Shown here in pieces: positions 17,950 to 27,166 of a DNA stretch of 64,000 nucleotides (positions are counted from its first letter, which is position 1; each line of letters begins with the position of its first letter). A model generated the notes under the pieces. The model searched no databases. It was not told the origin of the DNA and saw only the letters and a program-made list of their open reading frames with translations. Location: positions 1,054,001 to 1,118,000 of the forward strand of contig NZ_CP102269.1 of NCBI RefSeq assembly GCF_025148635.1, given 5' to 3'. The stretch is from Butyricimonas virosa. GTDB taxonomy: Bacteria > Bacteroidota > Bacteroidia > Bacteroidales > Marinifilaceae. The position numbers and the translations under genes were made by a program.

Positions 17950-19158
17950 TCACATCACTAAATGATCATATTGTTCCCAAAAACCGGGAAACGACTTAGA
18001 AACCACATCAGCATCCCGCACGATCAACCCGCAATACCTCACCCCTGCGGGCGCAAAGGCCATTGCCATCCGGTGATCCTGGTAGGTATCGATCTCCAAC
18101 GTCGTACATGCATTCCGCACACGATCCCAACACAACTCGCCACGTGCGGGAATTTGTAAACCGTATCCCAATTTACCAGCCTCCCGCGTAACAGCCATCA
18201 CCCGGTCACACTCCTTTATATATAACGTATCCAACCCTGTCAAATGAAAGGGGGTATCCGACAAACAACAAGCTACAATCACAGGAAGAGCCACGTCCGG
18301 CATCCCCGACAGATCTGCCTCAAAACGGGCAACACGATCGCTATTAGCCGACAAACGAACACCTCCAACTACTTTTTCCGTGGTTACACCCAACTGTCGC
18401 CACAAATCAACTTGACGAGCATCACCTTGTAAACTATCGATATACAACCCCGGAAGGAAAATTTCCCCTTCCTCGGTAATAGCCAACAACTCGTAAAAAA
18501 AAGAAGCTGCACTCCAATCGGCACTTACACGGAAAGAGACAGGCGCGTACACGCCCTCCGGAATTAGCACCCGTTTCCCTTCAAAACGGGTATTCACCCC
18601 GAAACAACGCATCATCTCTGCCGTCATGCGAATATAATCCGCAGAAATAACCTTTCCCTTCAAATCGATCACAAGCCCTCCCTTCAACAAAGGTGCAATC
18701 ATCATCAAAGCCGAAATATACTGGCTACTCACGGCAGCATCCAAGCTGATCGTCCGCTCTCCCTTCAATACAGAATTACCAATCCACAAGGGAGGGAAGC
18801 CCTCCTTACCCAGGTATTCGATCTTCGCCCCCAATTCCCATAAAGCCTCCACCAGCACTTTTATCGGGCGTTGCTTCATCCGTTCCGATCCGGTTAATTC
18901 CCACACCCCTTCCCGCAAGGCAAAATAAGCTGCCAGGAAACGCATGGAAGTGCCGGCATGCCCAACATCCACGAGCCCCCCCGCCTGTTTCAATGCCTCC
19001 GCCAACACTCGGGTATCATCGCTATCTGACAGATTCTCCGGCATCCCGCCACCCGCCAACGCACTCAAAACGAGAGCCCGGTTAGATTCGCTCTTGGATG
19101 CCGGCAAAATAACCGTACCCTCTATTTTCTTCTGTGTCCAAGCGATAACTTTATCCAT
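17950..19158 (-). CDS. aroA: 3-phosphoshikimate 1-carboxyvinyltransferase (EPSP synthase)
   Basis: This is the sixth step of the shikimate pathway, joining phosphoenolpyruvate to shikimate-3-phosphate in the cytoplasm. The 402-aa protein shows the N-terminal substrate loop LPASKSESNRAL, the AGTSMRFL segment, the SSQYISAL stretch, KECDRV and DHRMAMAFA near the C-terminus. It is somewhat shorter than the 427-residue enterobacterial enzyme, as is usual in Bacteroidetes. It follows aroB by 10 nt on the same strand, so the two form an aroB-aroA transcript. Confidence 0.96.
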   Translation of the reverse strand: MDKVIAWTQKKIEGTVILPASKSESNRALVLSALAGGGMPENLSDSDDTRVLAEALKQAGGLVDVGHAGTSMRFLAAYFALREGVWELTGSERMKQRPIKVLVEALWELGAKIEYLGKEGFPPLWIGNSVLKGERTISLDAAVSSQYISALMMIAPLLKGGLVIDLKGKVISADYIRMTAEMMRCFGVNTRFEGKRVLIPEGVYAPVSFRVSADWSAASFFYELLAITEEGEIFLPGLYIDSLQGDARQVDLWRQLGVTTEKVVGGVRLSANSDRVARFEADLSGMPDVALPVIVACCLSDTPFHLTGLDTLYIKECDRVMAVTREAGKLGYGLQIPARGELCWDRVRNACTTLEIDTYQDHRMAMAFAPAGVRYCGLIVRDADVVSKSFPGFWEQYDHLVM

Positions 19159-19168
19159 CCTTACAATC

Positions 19169-20200
19169 TTATATTTGCCTTAAAGCCTCCATGACCAGTT
19201 CCCTCGAACAATAATTATCAACAGAGAACTGTCCAACACTCTCGAGAAGTGTAAAATTCAGCCCTTCACGATCATTTTTCTTGTCATGCGACATTAATTC
19301 GCACAATGTATCGGCATACCCCATGACCGGATAAATGGGGTAATACCTTCTTATAAAATCACGCACCCGATGGAATATCTCTTCCGGGAAACCTTTCTCC
19401 CGCACGGAAAGATACAATTCTGCGATCATCCCTAACGCCACCGATTCCCCGTGCAACAGATTTTCATGACGCATGACGGAACAACTTTCAATAGCATGTC
19501 CTATCGTGTGCCCGAAATTCAAGGCTTTCCGCACACCCTTCTCCAACGGGTCCAAAATCACGATTTCATTTTTAACGGCAATAGAGCGCTTGAGCAAATC
19601 AAGAAATTCCTCCCGGTCTGGCTCGTCCGTATCACAAGTCAGTAATCGATCCAGATACTCCACGTCGGACAACAACCCATGTTTTAGCATCTCGGCAAAA
19701 CCTGCCATCCGTTCCCGCACGGGTAAAGTTTTCAAGAACATAACATCAATAATCACCCGTTCCGGTTCCTTGAAAGTACCGATCTCGTTCTTTAACCCGT
19801 CAAAATTTATCCCGGTTTTTCCACCCAAGGATGCATCCACCTGCGCCAATAGGGTAGTAGGTACATAAATACAACGCATTCCCCGTTTGAAAGTCGAAGC
19901 GGCAAATCCTCCCATGTCCGTCACCATACCTCCCCCCACGCACAACAGAATGGAAGAACGACGAGCTCCTCGTTTACTCAGGACAGACCAGATGCGGGCT
20001 ACACTATTCAGCGATTTGTTTTCCTCGCCGCAATCAACCACCGCCACGTTCAACGGTATCCAATCCACCTTTTCCAGCAGCTTATCGCAAAAACCTACCG
20101 TGTGCTTATCCGCCACGATAAACAATTGTTCATGCCTGACACCTCGTAACAATTCGGCAAGAACCATGCTCGAATCCGTTGTAAATATAATTTGTTCCAT
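19169..20200 (-). CDS. aroB: 3-dehydroquinate synthase
   Basis: This is the second step of the shikimate pathway, converting DAHP to 3-dehydroquinate with NAD and a divalent metal. The 343-aa protein contains the nucleotide and phosphate site GGGMVTDMGGFAASTFKRG, the LLAQVDASLGGKTGIN segment, EMLKHGLL and the metal-ligand region LNFGHTIGHAIE with LLHGESVALGM. It is first in the aroB-aroA pair. A strong promoter match (TTTG, 19 nt, TAATTTTG) lies just upstream at 20219-20249. Confidence 0.96.
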   Translation of the reverse strand: MEQIIFTTDSSMVLAELLRGVRHEQLFIVADKHTVGFCDKLLEKVDWIPLNVAVVDCGEENKSLNSVARIWSVLSKRGARRSSILLCVGGGMVTDMGGFAASTFKRGMRCIYVPTTLLAQVDASLGGKTGINFDGLKNEIGTFKEPERVIIDVMFLKTLPVRERMAGFAEMLKHGLLSDVEYLDRLLTCDTDEPDREEFLDLLKRSIAVKNEIVILDPLEKGVRKALNFGHTIGHAIESCSVMRHENLLHGESVALGMIAELYLSVREKGFPEEIFHRVRDFIRRYYPIYPVMGYADTLCELMSHDKKNDREGLNFTLLESVGQFSVDNYCSRELVMEALRQI

Positions 20201-20218
20201 TTATCCCGTATTTCTTCA

Positions 20219-20249
20219 CAAAATTACATTATTTTATGCATTAATCAAA
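20219..20249 (-). promoter_or_regulatory. Promoter of aroB-aroA (TTTG-N19-TAATTTTG)
   Basis: On the minus strand TTTG (20246-20249) is followed after exactly 19 nt by TAATTTTG (20219-20226), a full match to the Bacteroidetes primary-sigma promoter. The predicted start point is only about 12 nt before the aroB ATG. Confidence 0.7.
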
Positions 20250-20319
20250 AATACCCTTACTAAGCAACTTATGAATATTATTAAATTTTAAATTAATAGG
20301 TTTTCTCGTTATAAAAAAA

Positions 20320-20327
20320 TAACTTTG
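20320..20327 (+). promoter_or_regulatory. Candidate -7 element (TAACTTTG) of dprA
   Basis: This TAnnTTTG match lies 25 nt before the dprA ATG. A TTTT stretch at 20301-20304 is the only candidate -33 box, at slightly short spacing. Confidence 0.5.
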
Positions 20328-20352
20328 AACTTATTCATTAAATGATTGGCAC

Positions 20353-21465
20353 ATGAACAATAACAACTCCATCTTGACACGAGTGGCTATCACTATAACT
20401 CCCAGGCTAAATAATGCTTTGTACTCCCCGTTATTCCAACAATGCGGGGGCATAACCGGATTCTTTCAAGAAAGTGATGCAAATATCAAACTTCTTTTCA
20501 AAGAGAATAACCTGACGAATATACAACCGGAGCGTTCCCTATGGTTGCAGCAAGCAGAAGAGGAGCTGAAAAACATGGAAAAACACCATATCCAAATCTG
20601 CGGGATTGAAGACCCGAACTATCCCCACCTACTAAAACATTGTGCGGATGCCCCTCTTGTTCTATTCTACAAGGGAACACTGAAAGCCGACGAAAGCAAG
20701 AATATAGCCATCGTGGGGACACGTAAAGCGACCGAACTAGGCAAAACCCGCGTGGGAAACATTCTTCAGCAACTGGCAGACATGGGATACCGTCCTAATA
20801 TCATCAGCGGGCTTGCCTACGGGATTGACATTGCCGCCCACTCCACCTGTCTCCGGCTTGGGCTGCGGGCACAAGCCGTAGTCGGACACGGGTTGCACAT
20901 GGTCTACCCGGCATCTCATAAAAATATAGCGGAGAAAATACTGGCACAAGGAGGTACGCTACTCTCAGAATTCCCAACTTGTGCCCCCATTCATCCCACA
21001 AACTTCCTTCAACGCAATCGAATCGTAGCAGGCATGAGCGAGGCGGTACTCGTGGCAGAATCGCCCGTAAAAGGCGGTGCAATGTCAACTGCACGCCAGG
21101 CTTTATCTTACAGCCGGAACGTACTTGCCATCCCCGGTCGCCCGGAAGACTCGAATTACACGGGGTGTAATATGCTGATAAAACAAAACATAGCGGCACT
21201 TGTGGAAAATGTTTCAGACATTCTGGAAGCCGTAAACTGGGAACCCATCCCGACGAGACCACACCAAACCTCCATTGATTTCTTTTCAGCATCAAACGAT
21301 GAAGACCTTATCAAACAAACATTAACAAATGCGGGAGAACAGAACATCGACCAACTTCACCAACTCACACGAATACCGGTACACGACCTGTCCGTTCTAC
21401 TCCTAAAACTGGAATTGGAGGGGATTGTCACGCAACTCCCCGGTAAATGTTATTCACTTATTTAA
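20353..21465 (+). CDS. dprA: DNA-processing protein DprA (Smf)
   Basis: DprA protects incoming single-stranded DNA and loads RecA during natural transformation. It is widespread also in non-competent bacteria. The 370-aa protein has an N-terminal helical region (1-90), a Rossmann core (about 100-300) starting IAIVGTRKATELG, then IISGLAYGIDIAAHS, VVGHGLHMVYPASH and LLSEFPTCAPIHPTNFLQRNR, split here around the conserved segments. A C-terminal winged-helix domain (about 310-370) follows. The usual GSR motif is GTR here, a common variant. It diverges from aroB and is followed by the MATE gene 93 bp downstream. Confidence 0.94.
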   Translation: MNNNNSILTRVAITITPRLNNALYSPLFQQCGGITGFFQESDANIKLLFKENNLTNIQPERSLWLQQAEEELKNMEKHHIQICGIEDPNYPHLLKHCADAPLVLFYKGTLKADESKNIAIVGTRKATELGKTRVGNILQQLADMGYRPNIISGLAYGIDIAAHSTCLRLGLRAQAVVGHGLHMVYPASHKNIAEKILAQGGTLLSEFPTCAPIHPTNFLQRNRIVAGMSEAVLVAESPVKGGAMSTARQALSYSRNVLAIPGRPEDSNYTGCNMLIKQNIAALVENVSDILEAVNWEPIPTRPHQTSIDFFSASNDEDLIKQTLTNAGEQNIDQLHQLTRIPVHDLSVLLLKLELEGIVTQLPGKCYSLI

Positions 21466-21558
21466 CCTGTAACGCTCGCATATAAAAAACAAAAAGTAAT
21501 CCGTATATGCCATTGTCAGATCGTTTCCTGTATTTTCGCGTCATGAAAATGTCAACAT

Positions 21559-22944
21559 ATGCGTACTCATAATAACTCATCACAAAGTGCGGTCCGGATG
21601 GATATGCTGCACGGTAGTTTACTGAACAAGATTCTGTTGTTTTCCCTACCGTTAGCGGCAAGCAGTATTCTGCAACAATTATTCAACTCGGTAGATGTTG
21701 CCGTCGTGGGAAGATTTGCCAGCGATCAAGCCTTGGCCGCCGTGGGAAGTAACAGTTCGGTGATCAGTTTGATGATTAACTTGTTCGTGGGAATATCCGT
21801 CGGTGCGAATGTCGTGATCGCCAACTATATCGGGCAAAAAGATGAACGAGGTATCAAAAATGCCATACACACCGTTTCTGTCATCGCCCTGGCAAGCGGA
21901 TTCTTGCTACTCGTGGTAGGCTTACTCATCGCCCGACCGATTCTGGAAGCCATGGATACCCCGGATGATGTCATAGATCTGGCAATCCTGTATCTCCGCA
22001 TTTACTTCCTCGGGATGCCCTTTTTCATGGTATACAATTTCGGGGCAAGCATTCTCCGTAGTATGGGTGACACGAAACGCCCTCTCTATTGCCTTGTCGC
22101 AGCCGGGATGATCAACACGGTACTAAACCTGTTGCTGGTCATTGTCTTCAAGATGAGTGTAGCAGGAGTCGCTATTGGTACGGTCGTCGCCAACATGTTC
22201 AGCGCTGGCGTGATCATATACATTCTTCGGCACGAAAAAGGTCCCTTCAAGTTAGACATCAAGCATCTTCAAATCACCCGTCCCGAATTGCGGAAAGTTC
22301 TTCAGATCGGAGTTCCCGCGGGAATACAGGGGATGGTGTTTTCGATTGCCAACATTTTCATACAGGCAGCCGTCAACCGATTCGGTTCCGCTGCCATTGC
22401 CGGTTCTGCCACCGCCCTCACGTACGAATATTATTGCTATTTCGTGGTCAGTGCTTTCAGCCAGGCCGCGGTAACTTTTATCAGCCAGAATTACGGGGCC
22501 GGGCAGATCGAGAGGTGTAAAAGAATTTTTCGACTGACGATGTTATTAAGTGTCGCTTGTTGCGGCTTGCTGAACGTGTTATTCGTCTGGCAGAAACACT
22601 TCGCGATCAGTTTCTTCACGTCCAGCCCGGAAGTATTCCATTATGCCGCACTCCGTATGAATATAGTCTTACTGACACAATGCCTTGCCTGCTCTTACGA
22701 GATTGCCGGAGCCGCACTTCGGGGACTTGGCTATTCCATGCTACCGGCTATCCTCACCGTGTTCGGAACCTGCGTTTTACGATTACTGTGGATATACCTT
22801 GTCTGTCCCTTATTGCCCGGTTTTGATGCATTGATGGTCATTTATCCTATTTCGTGGATCGTGACCGGTACCGCCGTTCTGGTTGCATACTACGTGGTAC
22901 AAAAAAAGTTATTCCGGCCCAAAGAAATGCCAATTTTTGCCTAA
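21559..22944 (+). CDS. MATE-family multidrug/Na+ efflux transporter
   Basis: This 461-aa inner-membrane protein has twelve predicted hydrophobic segments in two related halves. Family features are the first-helix stretch KILLFSLPLAASSILQQLFN with the V-D-V-AVVG continuation, and the second-half counterpart VLQIGVPAGIQGMVFSIAN. MATE proteins export cationic compounds in exchange for Na+ or H+. The substrate cannot be told from sequence. It stands on the plus strand after dprA and converges with locus C. The start shown gives a short hydrophilic N-terminus; an internal ATG 14 codons later (MDMLHG) is also possible. Confidence 0.93.
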   Translation: MRTHNNSSQSAVRMDMLHGSLLNKILLFSLPLAASSILQQLFNSVDVAVVGRFASDQALAAVGSNSSVISLMINLFVGISVGANVVIANYIGQKDERGIKNAIHTVSVIALASGFLLLVVGLLIARPILEAMDTPDDVIDLAILYLRIYFLGMPFFMVYNFGASILRSMGDTKRPLYCLVAAGMINTVLNLLLVIVFKMSVAGVAIGTVVANMFSAGVIIYILRHEKGPFKLDIKHLQITRPELRKVLQIGVPAGIQGMVFSIANIFIQAAVNRFGSAAIAGSATALTYEYYCYFVVSAFSQAAVTFISQNYGAGQIERCKRIFRLTMLLSVACCGLLNVLFVWQKHFAISFFTSSPEVFHYAALRMNIVLLTQCLACSYEIAGAALRGLGYSMLPAILTVFGTCVLRLLWIYLVCPLLPGFDALMVIYPISWIVTGTAVLVAYYVVQKKLFRPKEMPIFA

Positions 22945-23033
22945 TAAGATAAACATTTAGAGTTATACCCCTAAAAACTATCTTTGTTTGAAAAGTTTTT
23001 CGAGGTATACCCTAAATCGTTAAAAAATGATTT

Positions 23034-24209
23034 CTATTTTTGGGAAAAATACTTCTCGATAATCTCTTCCAAAAGCGGACCATGCGGGTTGCGAGCAAGG
23101 ATTTTACCAGAAGCGTCGATTAAAACCGTAAACGGTATTGCTTGTACCCCGTAATCAACACGGGCAGTACTTTCCCAGCCTTTCAACTCGGAAATCTGGA
23201 TGCCTGCCGGCTGGTGCTTGTCCAAAGCTCCCTGCCATTTTTCCCGATCAGAATCAACGGACACGCCCACGATTTGTAATCCTTGATTTTTATACTTCTC
23301 CTGTAATTTCTTTAGCAGAGGGACCTCCTGAATACAAGGGATACACCAAGATGCCCAGAAATCCAATAAAATAAGTTGCTTCTTACCAACATAATCCGAT
23401 AAACGAATCTCTTTCCCGTCTATTGTTCGGGCCACAATCTCCCGATAGGGCATTCCTACCTCCGTGGCTTTCTGCGAATGCATAAAATAATCCTGTTTTT
23501 CCTGACGAGTCCGGATTAAAGCCTCGTATTGCTCCCGTATTTCCGGTCGAATAGTCGGGTAGACCTCGTCTACAAAAGCCTTGCTATACACATCTTTCCC
23601 ACAACAATGAAAGAAGAAGAACTCCCCAATTTCGGTACCTGCATATTCTCGAATAAAGTTTTCTGATGCCGGAATGATATTTTCTTTGAAAATCGTACTA
23701 CTTTTCAGATTATAATAGTTATCCACCTCATTTTCCACGCTCCCCGGTAAACGCTTCACACTATCCCGTTCATGCCATAAAAGCTGACGTTGACGCACGG
23801 TTTCTCGTTTTGCCTCTCCTATCGTTGCCATGTAACGTTCGTTTACAGGGGTTCCGGATACCATGATTCCCAGTGTATCATATTCCATCGTAATGTCACC
23901 GGGTTCAATCACCACGGCTATTGAGGCCATATCCGGAATCTTATAATCCACGCCATCAATTGTCAGCATATAGACCGTCGGTTTCTGCACTGCTCCATTA
24001 AACTGAAATTTACCATTCTTGATTTTGACGCTATCCTCCGGACTGTTTTTTTCCTCGGAGAAATAGAACGTGGCAGGCGTGAGCTTAACCAGACATCCAT
24101 CATAACGAGCCGGTAGATTCCCGGTAAGCGAATAGTGATTCCCGTTCCCGCAGGAAGAGAAAAGTCCTGCTGCTGCAAGCAACAGGACGATCAGATTATT
24201 TCTTGGCAT
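23034..24209 (-). CDS. TlpA-like thiol-disulfide oxidoreductase lipoprotein with DUF4369-like N-terminus (locus C)
   Basis: This is a 391-aa lipoprotein (LFSSC, about Cys19) from the ATG at 24209. An N-terminal beta domain (about 25-120, YSLTGNLPARYDGCLVKLTP) resembles DUF4369. A helical linker and a C-terminal TlpA/thioredoxin domain follow, with WCIPC (288-292) and the cis-proline segment VQAIPFTVLID. It would act as a periplasmic or outer-membrane-anchored disulfide reductase. The start overlaps the end of the preceding gene by 14 nt, so the two are co-translated. A 15-codon longer frame to 24254 would lengthen the overlap and is not preferred. It is the last gene of locus C. Confidence 0.9.
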   Translation of the reverse strand: MPRNNLIVLLLAAAGLFSSCGNGNHYSLTGNLPARYDGCLVKLTPATFYFSEEKNSPEDSVKIKNGKFQFNGAVQKPTVYMLTIDGVDYKIPDMASIAVVIEPGDITMEYDTLGIMVSGTPVNERYMATIGEAKRETVRQRQLLWHERDSVKRLPGSVENEVDNYYNLKSSTIFKENIIPASENFIREYAGTEIGEFFFFHCCGKDVYSKAFVDEVYPTIRPEIREQYEALIRTRQEKQDYFMHSQKATEVGMPYREIVARTIDGKEIRLSDYVGKKQLILLDFWASWCIPCIQEVPLLKKLQEKYKNQGLQIVGVSVDSDREKWQGALDKHQPAGIQISELKGWESTARVDYGVQAIPFTVLIDASGKILARNPHGPLLEEIIEKYFSQK

Positions 24210-26208
24210 AATTTCCCTCCTCCTTAAGAATCTCGATAACATAAGAAATCTCATCCATCAGACCACTGGGACTTCCACCGTATCCTTCCGCACGATAACG
24301 GATACGCCCATTTTTAAGGATGGCTTTTTGAGGAATACCCGATGTTCCCGGGAACATAGATTTATACACGACATTCCGGGAATTCTTTCCTTTAGGATTC
24401 GCATCATACAGTACCTCCATATTCCGAAAATCATTCTTTTTCCATAACGCATCAATTTTTTCTTTCTTCGGTTCATCTTGCGTGATTACAAAATAGAATT
24501 TCACGGTCGGATCATTCGCATAGAGATCCACGGCCATTTGCATCCCGTCCAATGCTGCAATACAAGGTGCACACCACAAAGCCCAAAAATCAATGACCAC
24601 GATTTCATCTTTCTTGAAACTAGCAGATTTTACCTTACCTCCCGAATGTGATTCCAAAACAAAAGGTTCAAAAGGCACATCGACCATTTCAGCCCGGAGC
24701 TGTTTTTTTATTTTTTCAATTACATGTTTAGGTTTTAGGGAAGCAATCCATGCTTCAAAAGTGGCCGGCTTATCTTTTAACACGGCATACCGTTCTCGCA
24801 ATTTATCATAAACCGTCGGGGTCATCTGTCCTGCACTGGCAATACCTTTCATCGCATCGAAAGCCTCATCATCACGTCCCAACTTTTCCAGACTCACGAT
24901 ATACGCCTCGTTCCCCGCCGGATAAGAGACATACCGCTGATCCTCGTCTATCAAATTCATCACATCTACTACTTCCTGATAACGACCACACTTCTCGGCC
25001 ACTTGGGCATACACGCAAATATAATAATTCAACCACTGACGAGCGAGTTCTTCCGCTTGACGGGGAGAAGCCGCTATCGTTTGGCTATAGGAACCATCTC
25101 CCACTTTAGCAATCATCTGGTCGATGAATTTTCTGGCAATCTCGACATAAGTCTCTGGTGGCGTAGGTGTTTTCCGAATGGCGAACTCGACACCCTTTCG
25201 GAATACATCATTGATCATTACCATATCCATCTCGGGCAATATTTCTTCCAATTTCTTGTAATTTCCCGATTTATAGTACCTCGTAGCTAGTTCTCGATAA
25301 AAATTATTATACACGAATCCCCGGGGATTCGGATTCTTTCTCCATGCCTCAATCGGGAAATCCTTTCTAAATTGATCCGCAGCTGTAAAATATTCCTCCT
25401 CAGATAACCTATTCAACTCAAACGAACGGTTAAAACGAGCCAAGCCCCCGTGCGGGAATAATTTGAGGATCACTTGATCAATACTATCCGCTTTCACCTT
25501 GTTTTTCAACTCGATCCGATAAGTATTACTGATTTCCTCGTATTCATTCTCGGTCAGATCCGGTTGGCTTTCCATGACTTTCAACAAGTGCGCTATTCCG
25601 GGACGGCTGTTATCACCATACATTTTTTTCAAAACTGATTTCATGGTTCCAAAAAAGTGGCGACCATATTGAGGATAATGTTTGGTCTCCTGATCCGTCC
25701 ACATCATCGCTGCCTCGTCAGAAATCTCTTGGTAGTTCCCGGAGAAATAGTTCCCGGTTTCCGATCCCAGCGAAGGCATCCGGAATACTCCCCAAGCAAG
25801 GTATCTACCCGGCAAATAATCACCCGCACTGTTTTTTGGGATAAACATAAATCCGTTATCGTTATTATTATCCGTTGAGTCCGGTTGCAAGGTAAACGTG
25901 GACTGGAATTTAAAAGCGATAAAAGCACAATTTTCCGGCATCTCGAAAGTTCCTTTCCAAAGATCTCCTTCCTGTTTCAACTGCACATCACCCATCTCCC
26001 AGTGGTAAAAATTATACATATAGACAATCCCAACCAAATCGGATCTACCTTCTAACGGTCCTCCTTTCGGATTATAGGTCAATTCCAAACTCTGACCGGC
26101 CACGGGTACTTCCGGATTTAAGGCCAAGCGGGACTCGTTTTGCTGGCCCAAAGCCATGTTAACCATGGCTAGGCAAGCAAAAAGAACATAAACAAATTTC
26201 TTTTTCAT
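24196..26208 (-). CDS. Large exported thioredoxin-fold protein (beta-sandwich, helical, TlpA domains)
   Basis: This 670-aa protein has a signal peptide (about 1-21, ending MALGQ). An N-terminal beta-sandwich (about 25-110, VPVAGQSLELTYNPKGGPL) is followed by a long helical middle (about 150-500) and a C-terminal thioredoxin domain with WCAPC (545-549) and the cis-proline region GTSGIPQKAIL. Proteins of this layout occur in Bacteroidetes SusCD loci linked to peptidases. It is probably a periplasmic disulfide reductase or isomerase acting on the imported substrate. It lies 29 nt after the metallopeptidase-like lipoprotein and overlaps the following TlpA gene by 14 nt. Confidence 0.88.
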   Translation of the reverse strand: MKKKFVYVLFACLAMVNMALGQQNESRLALNPEVPVAGQSLELTYNPKGGPLEGRSDLVGIVYMYNFYHWEMGDVQLKQEGDLWKGTFEMPENCAFIAFKFQSTFTLQPDSTDNNNDNGFMFIPKNSAGDYLPGRYLAWGVFRMPSLGSETGNYFSGNYQEISDEAAMMWTDQETKHYPQYGRHFFGTMKSVLKKMYGDNSRPGIAHLLKVMESQPDLTENEYEEISNTYRIELKNKVKADSIDQVILKLFPHGGLARFNRSFELNRLSEEEYFTAADQFRKDFPIEAWRKNPNPRGFVYNNFYRELATRYYKSGNYKKLEEILPEMDMVMINDVFRKGVEFAIRKTPTPPETYVEIARKFIDQMIAKVGDGSYSQTIAASPRQAEELARQWLNYYICVYAQVAEKCGRYQEVVDVMNLIDEDQRYVSYPAGNEAYIVSLEKLGRDDEAFDAMKGIASAGQMTPTVYDKLRERYAVLKDKPATFEAWIASLKPKHVIEKIKKQLRAEMVDVPFEPFVLESHSGGKVKSASFKKDEIVVIDFWALWCAPCIAALDGMQMAVDLYANDPTVKFYFVITQDEPKKEKIDALWKKNDFRNMEVLYDANPKGKNSRNVVYKSMFPGTSGIPQKAILKNGRIRYRAEGYGGSPSGLMDEISYVIEILKEEGNYAKK

Positions 26209-26237
26209 ACTCTACAAACAATTATCTTTACAGTGAT

Positions 26238-27149
26238 CTATTCAAAGGTCGTATTTCCCATTTTCCGAAGGTCAATACCAAATTCTTTCTTGTAGTAATC
26301 AATTAAAATATTCCATTTTTTCTGGATCAACTCGTATTCCGGGTTATTCAGGAACCAAGCTACTTCCTCATCCGTTTGGTTCCGTAAATGCAACATAAAA
26401 GATTTCAAATCGTTTTCTTTCGCTTGAGTCCACGGGTAATCCCCCCAATACCACTCTTCCTGCGCTCCGGAATAACTATTAAATGTCGGTAAAAATCCTC
26501 TCTTTCGATAAGCCTCCAAATTCTCACCAGCTAACGGGAGAGCAGGTGCATTCTCGTAATCCGTATCTTTATAAAACTCATCCGGAGCATTCAACAACCC
26601 CTGAGCAATATAATAATCCCACATCGCTCCCAATAGTTCGTTTTTCCTCGTCTTTTTAGTCACGGCATCCATAGCGGTCAGATCTTTATTCATCCCTCCA
26701 ATAATGAGCGCATTACCATTTACGCGATAATTATAAAGAGTTTTACCCCAACCGCGATCCAAATAAATTGAATCAGCCAGAAAGACCCGGTAGGGCATTC
26801 CTCCTTTTTTCAAAAATTCTTCCGGAAAAAACTGAAGCCAAATATCCTGAATATAATCAAGCATAGCATCCACATAGCGGGATTCACCCATGATAGCCCG
26901 ATAGATTTGGACTCCTCCGCCTGCTGCCGTCTGTGTCCAAAAAGCATCTTTCTCCGTGTAATTATAAAGCACGTAAGACGTATAGGTATCGAATATCTGC
27001 TGAATCCGATCGTTTGCTTCCTTCGAAGCGTCTCCCTGCGGTAGCACGTAATCCGGCAATATTTCGTCCGGTGCACCGATTTTCGTGTCTTCGCTACAAG
27101 AAATGCATGCAGCCCACAGGCAAGCTATAGCTAATAATATCTTTTTCAT
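26238..27149 (-). CDS. Lipoprotein related to putative zinc metallopeptidases (Mx1 type), HExxH motif missing
   Basis: This is a 303-aa lipoprotein (lipobox AACISC, Cys18). The overall plan matches the SusCD-linked Peptidase_Mx1 family: an N-terminal segment LPQGDASKEANDRIQQIFDT, a central beta part, and a C-terminal helix ending YYKKEFGIDLRKM. Where family members carry a zinc-binding HExxH helix, this protein reads MWDYYIAQG (176-184) and no HExxH occurs anywhere in it. I infer a catalytically dead homologue, perhaps a substrate-binding lipoprotein. It lies 17 nt after susD and before the two thioredoxin-fold genes. The family assignment rests on pattern recognition only. Confidence 0.65.
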   Translation of the reverse strand: MKKILLAIACLWAACISCSEDTKIGAPDEILPDYVLPQGDASKEANDRIQQIFDTYTSYVLYNYTEKDAFWTQTAAGGGVQIYRAIMGESRYVDAMLDYIQDIWLQFFPEEFLKKGGMPYRVFLADSIYLDRGWGKTLYNYRVNGNALIIGGMNKDLTAMDAVTKKTRKNELLGAMWDYYIAQGLLNAPDEFYKDTDYENAPALPLAGENLEAYRKRGFLPTFNSYSGAQEEWYWGDYPWTQAKENDLKSFMLHLRNQTDEEVAWFLNNPEYELIQKKWNILIDYYKKEFGIDLRKMGNTTFE

Positions 27150-27166
27150 GACCTTCTATTTTACGT

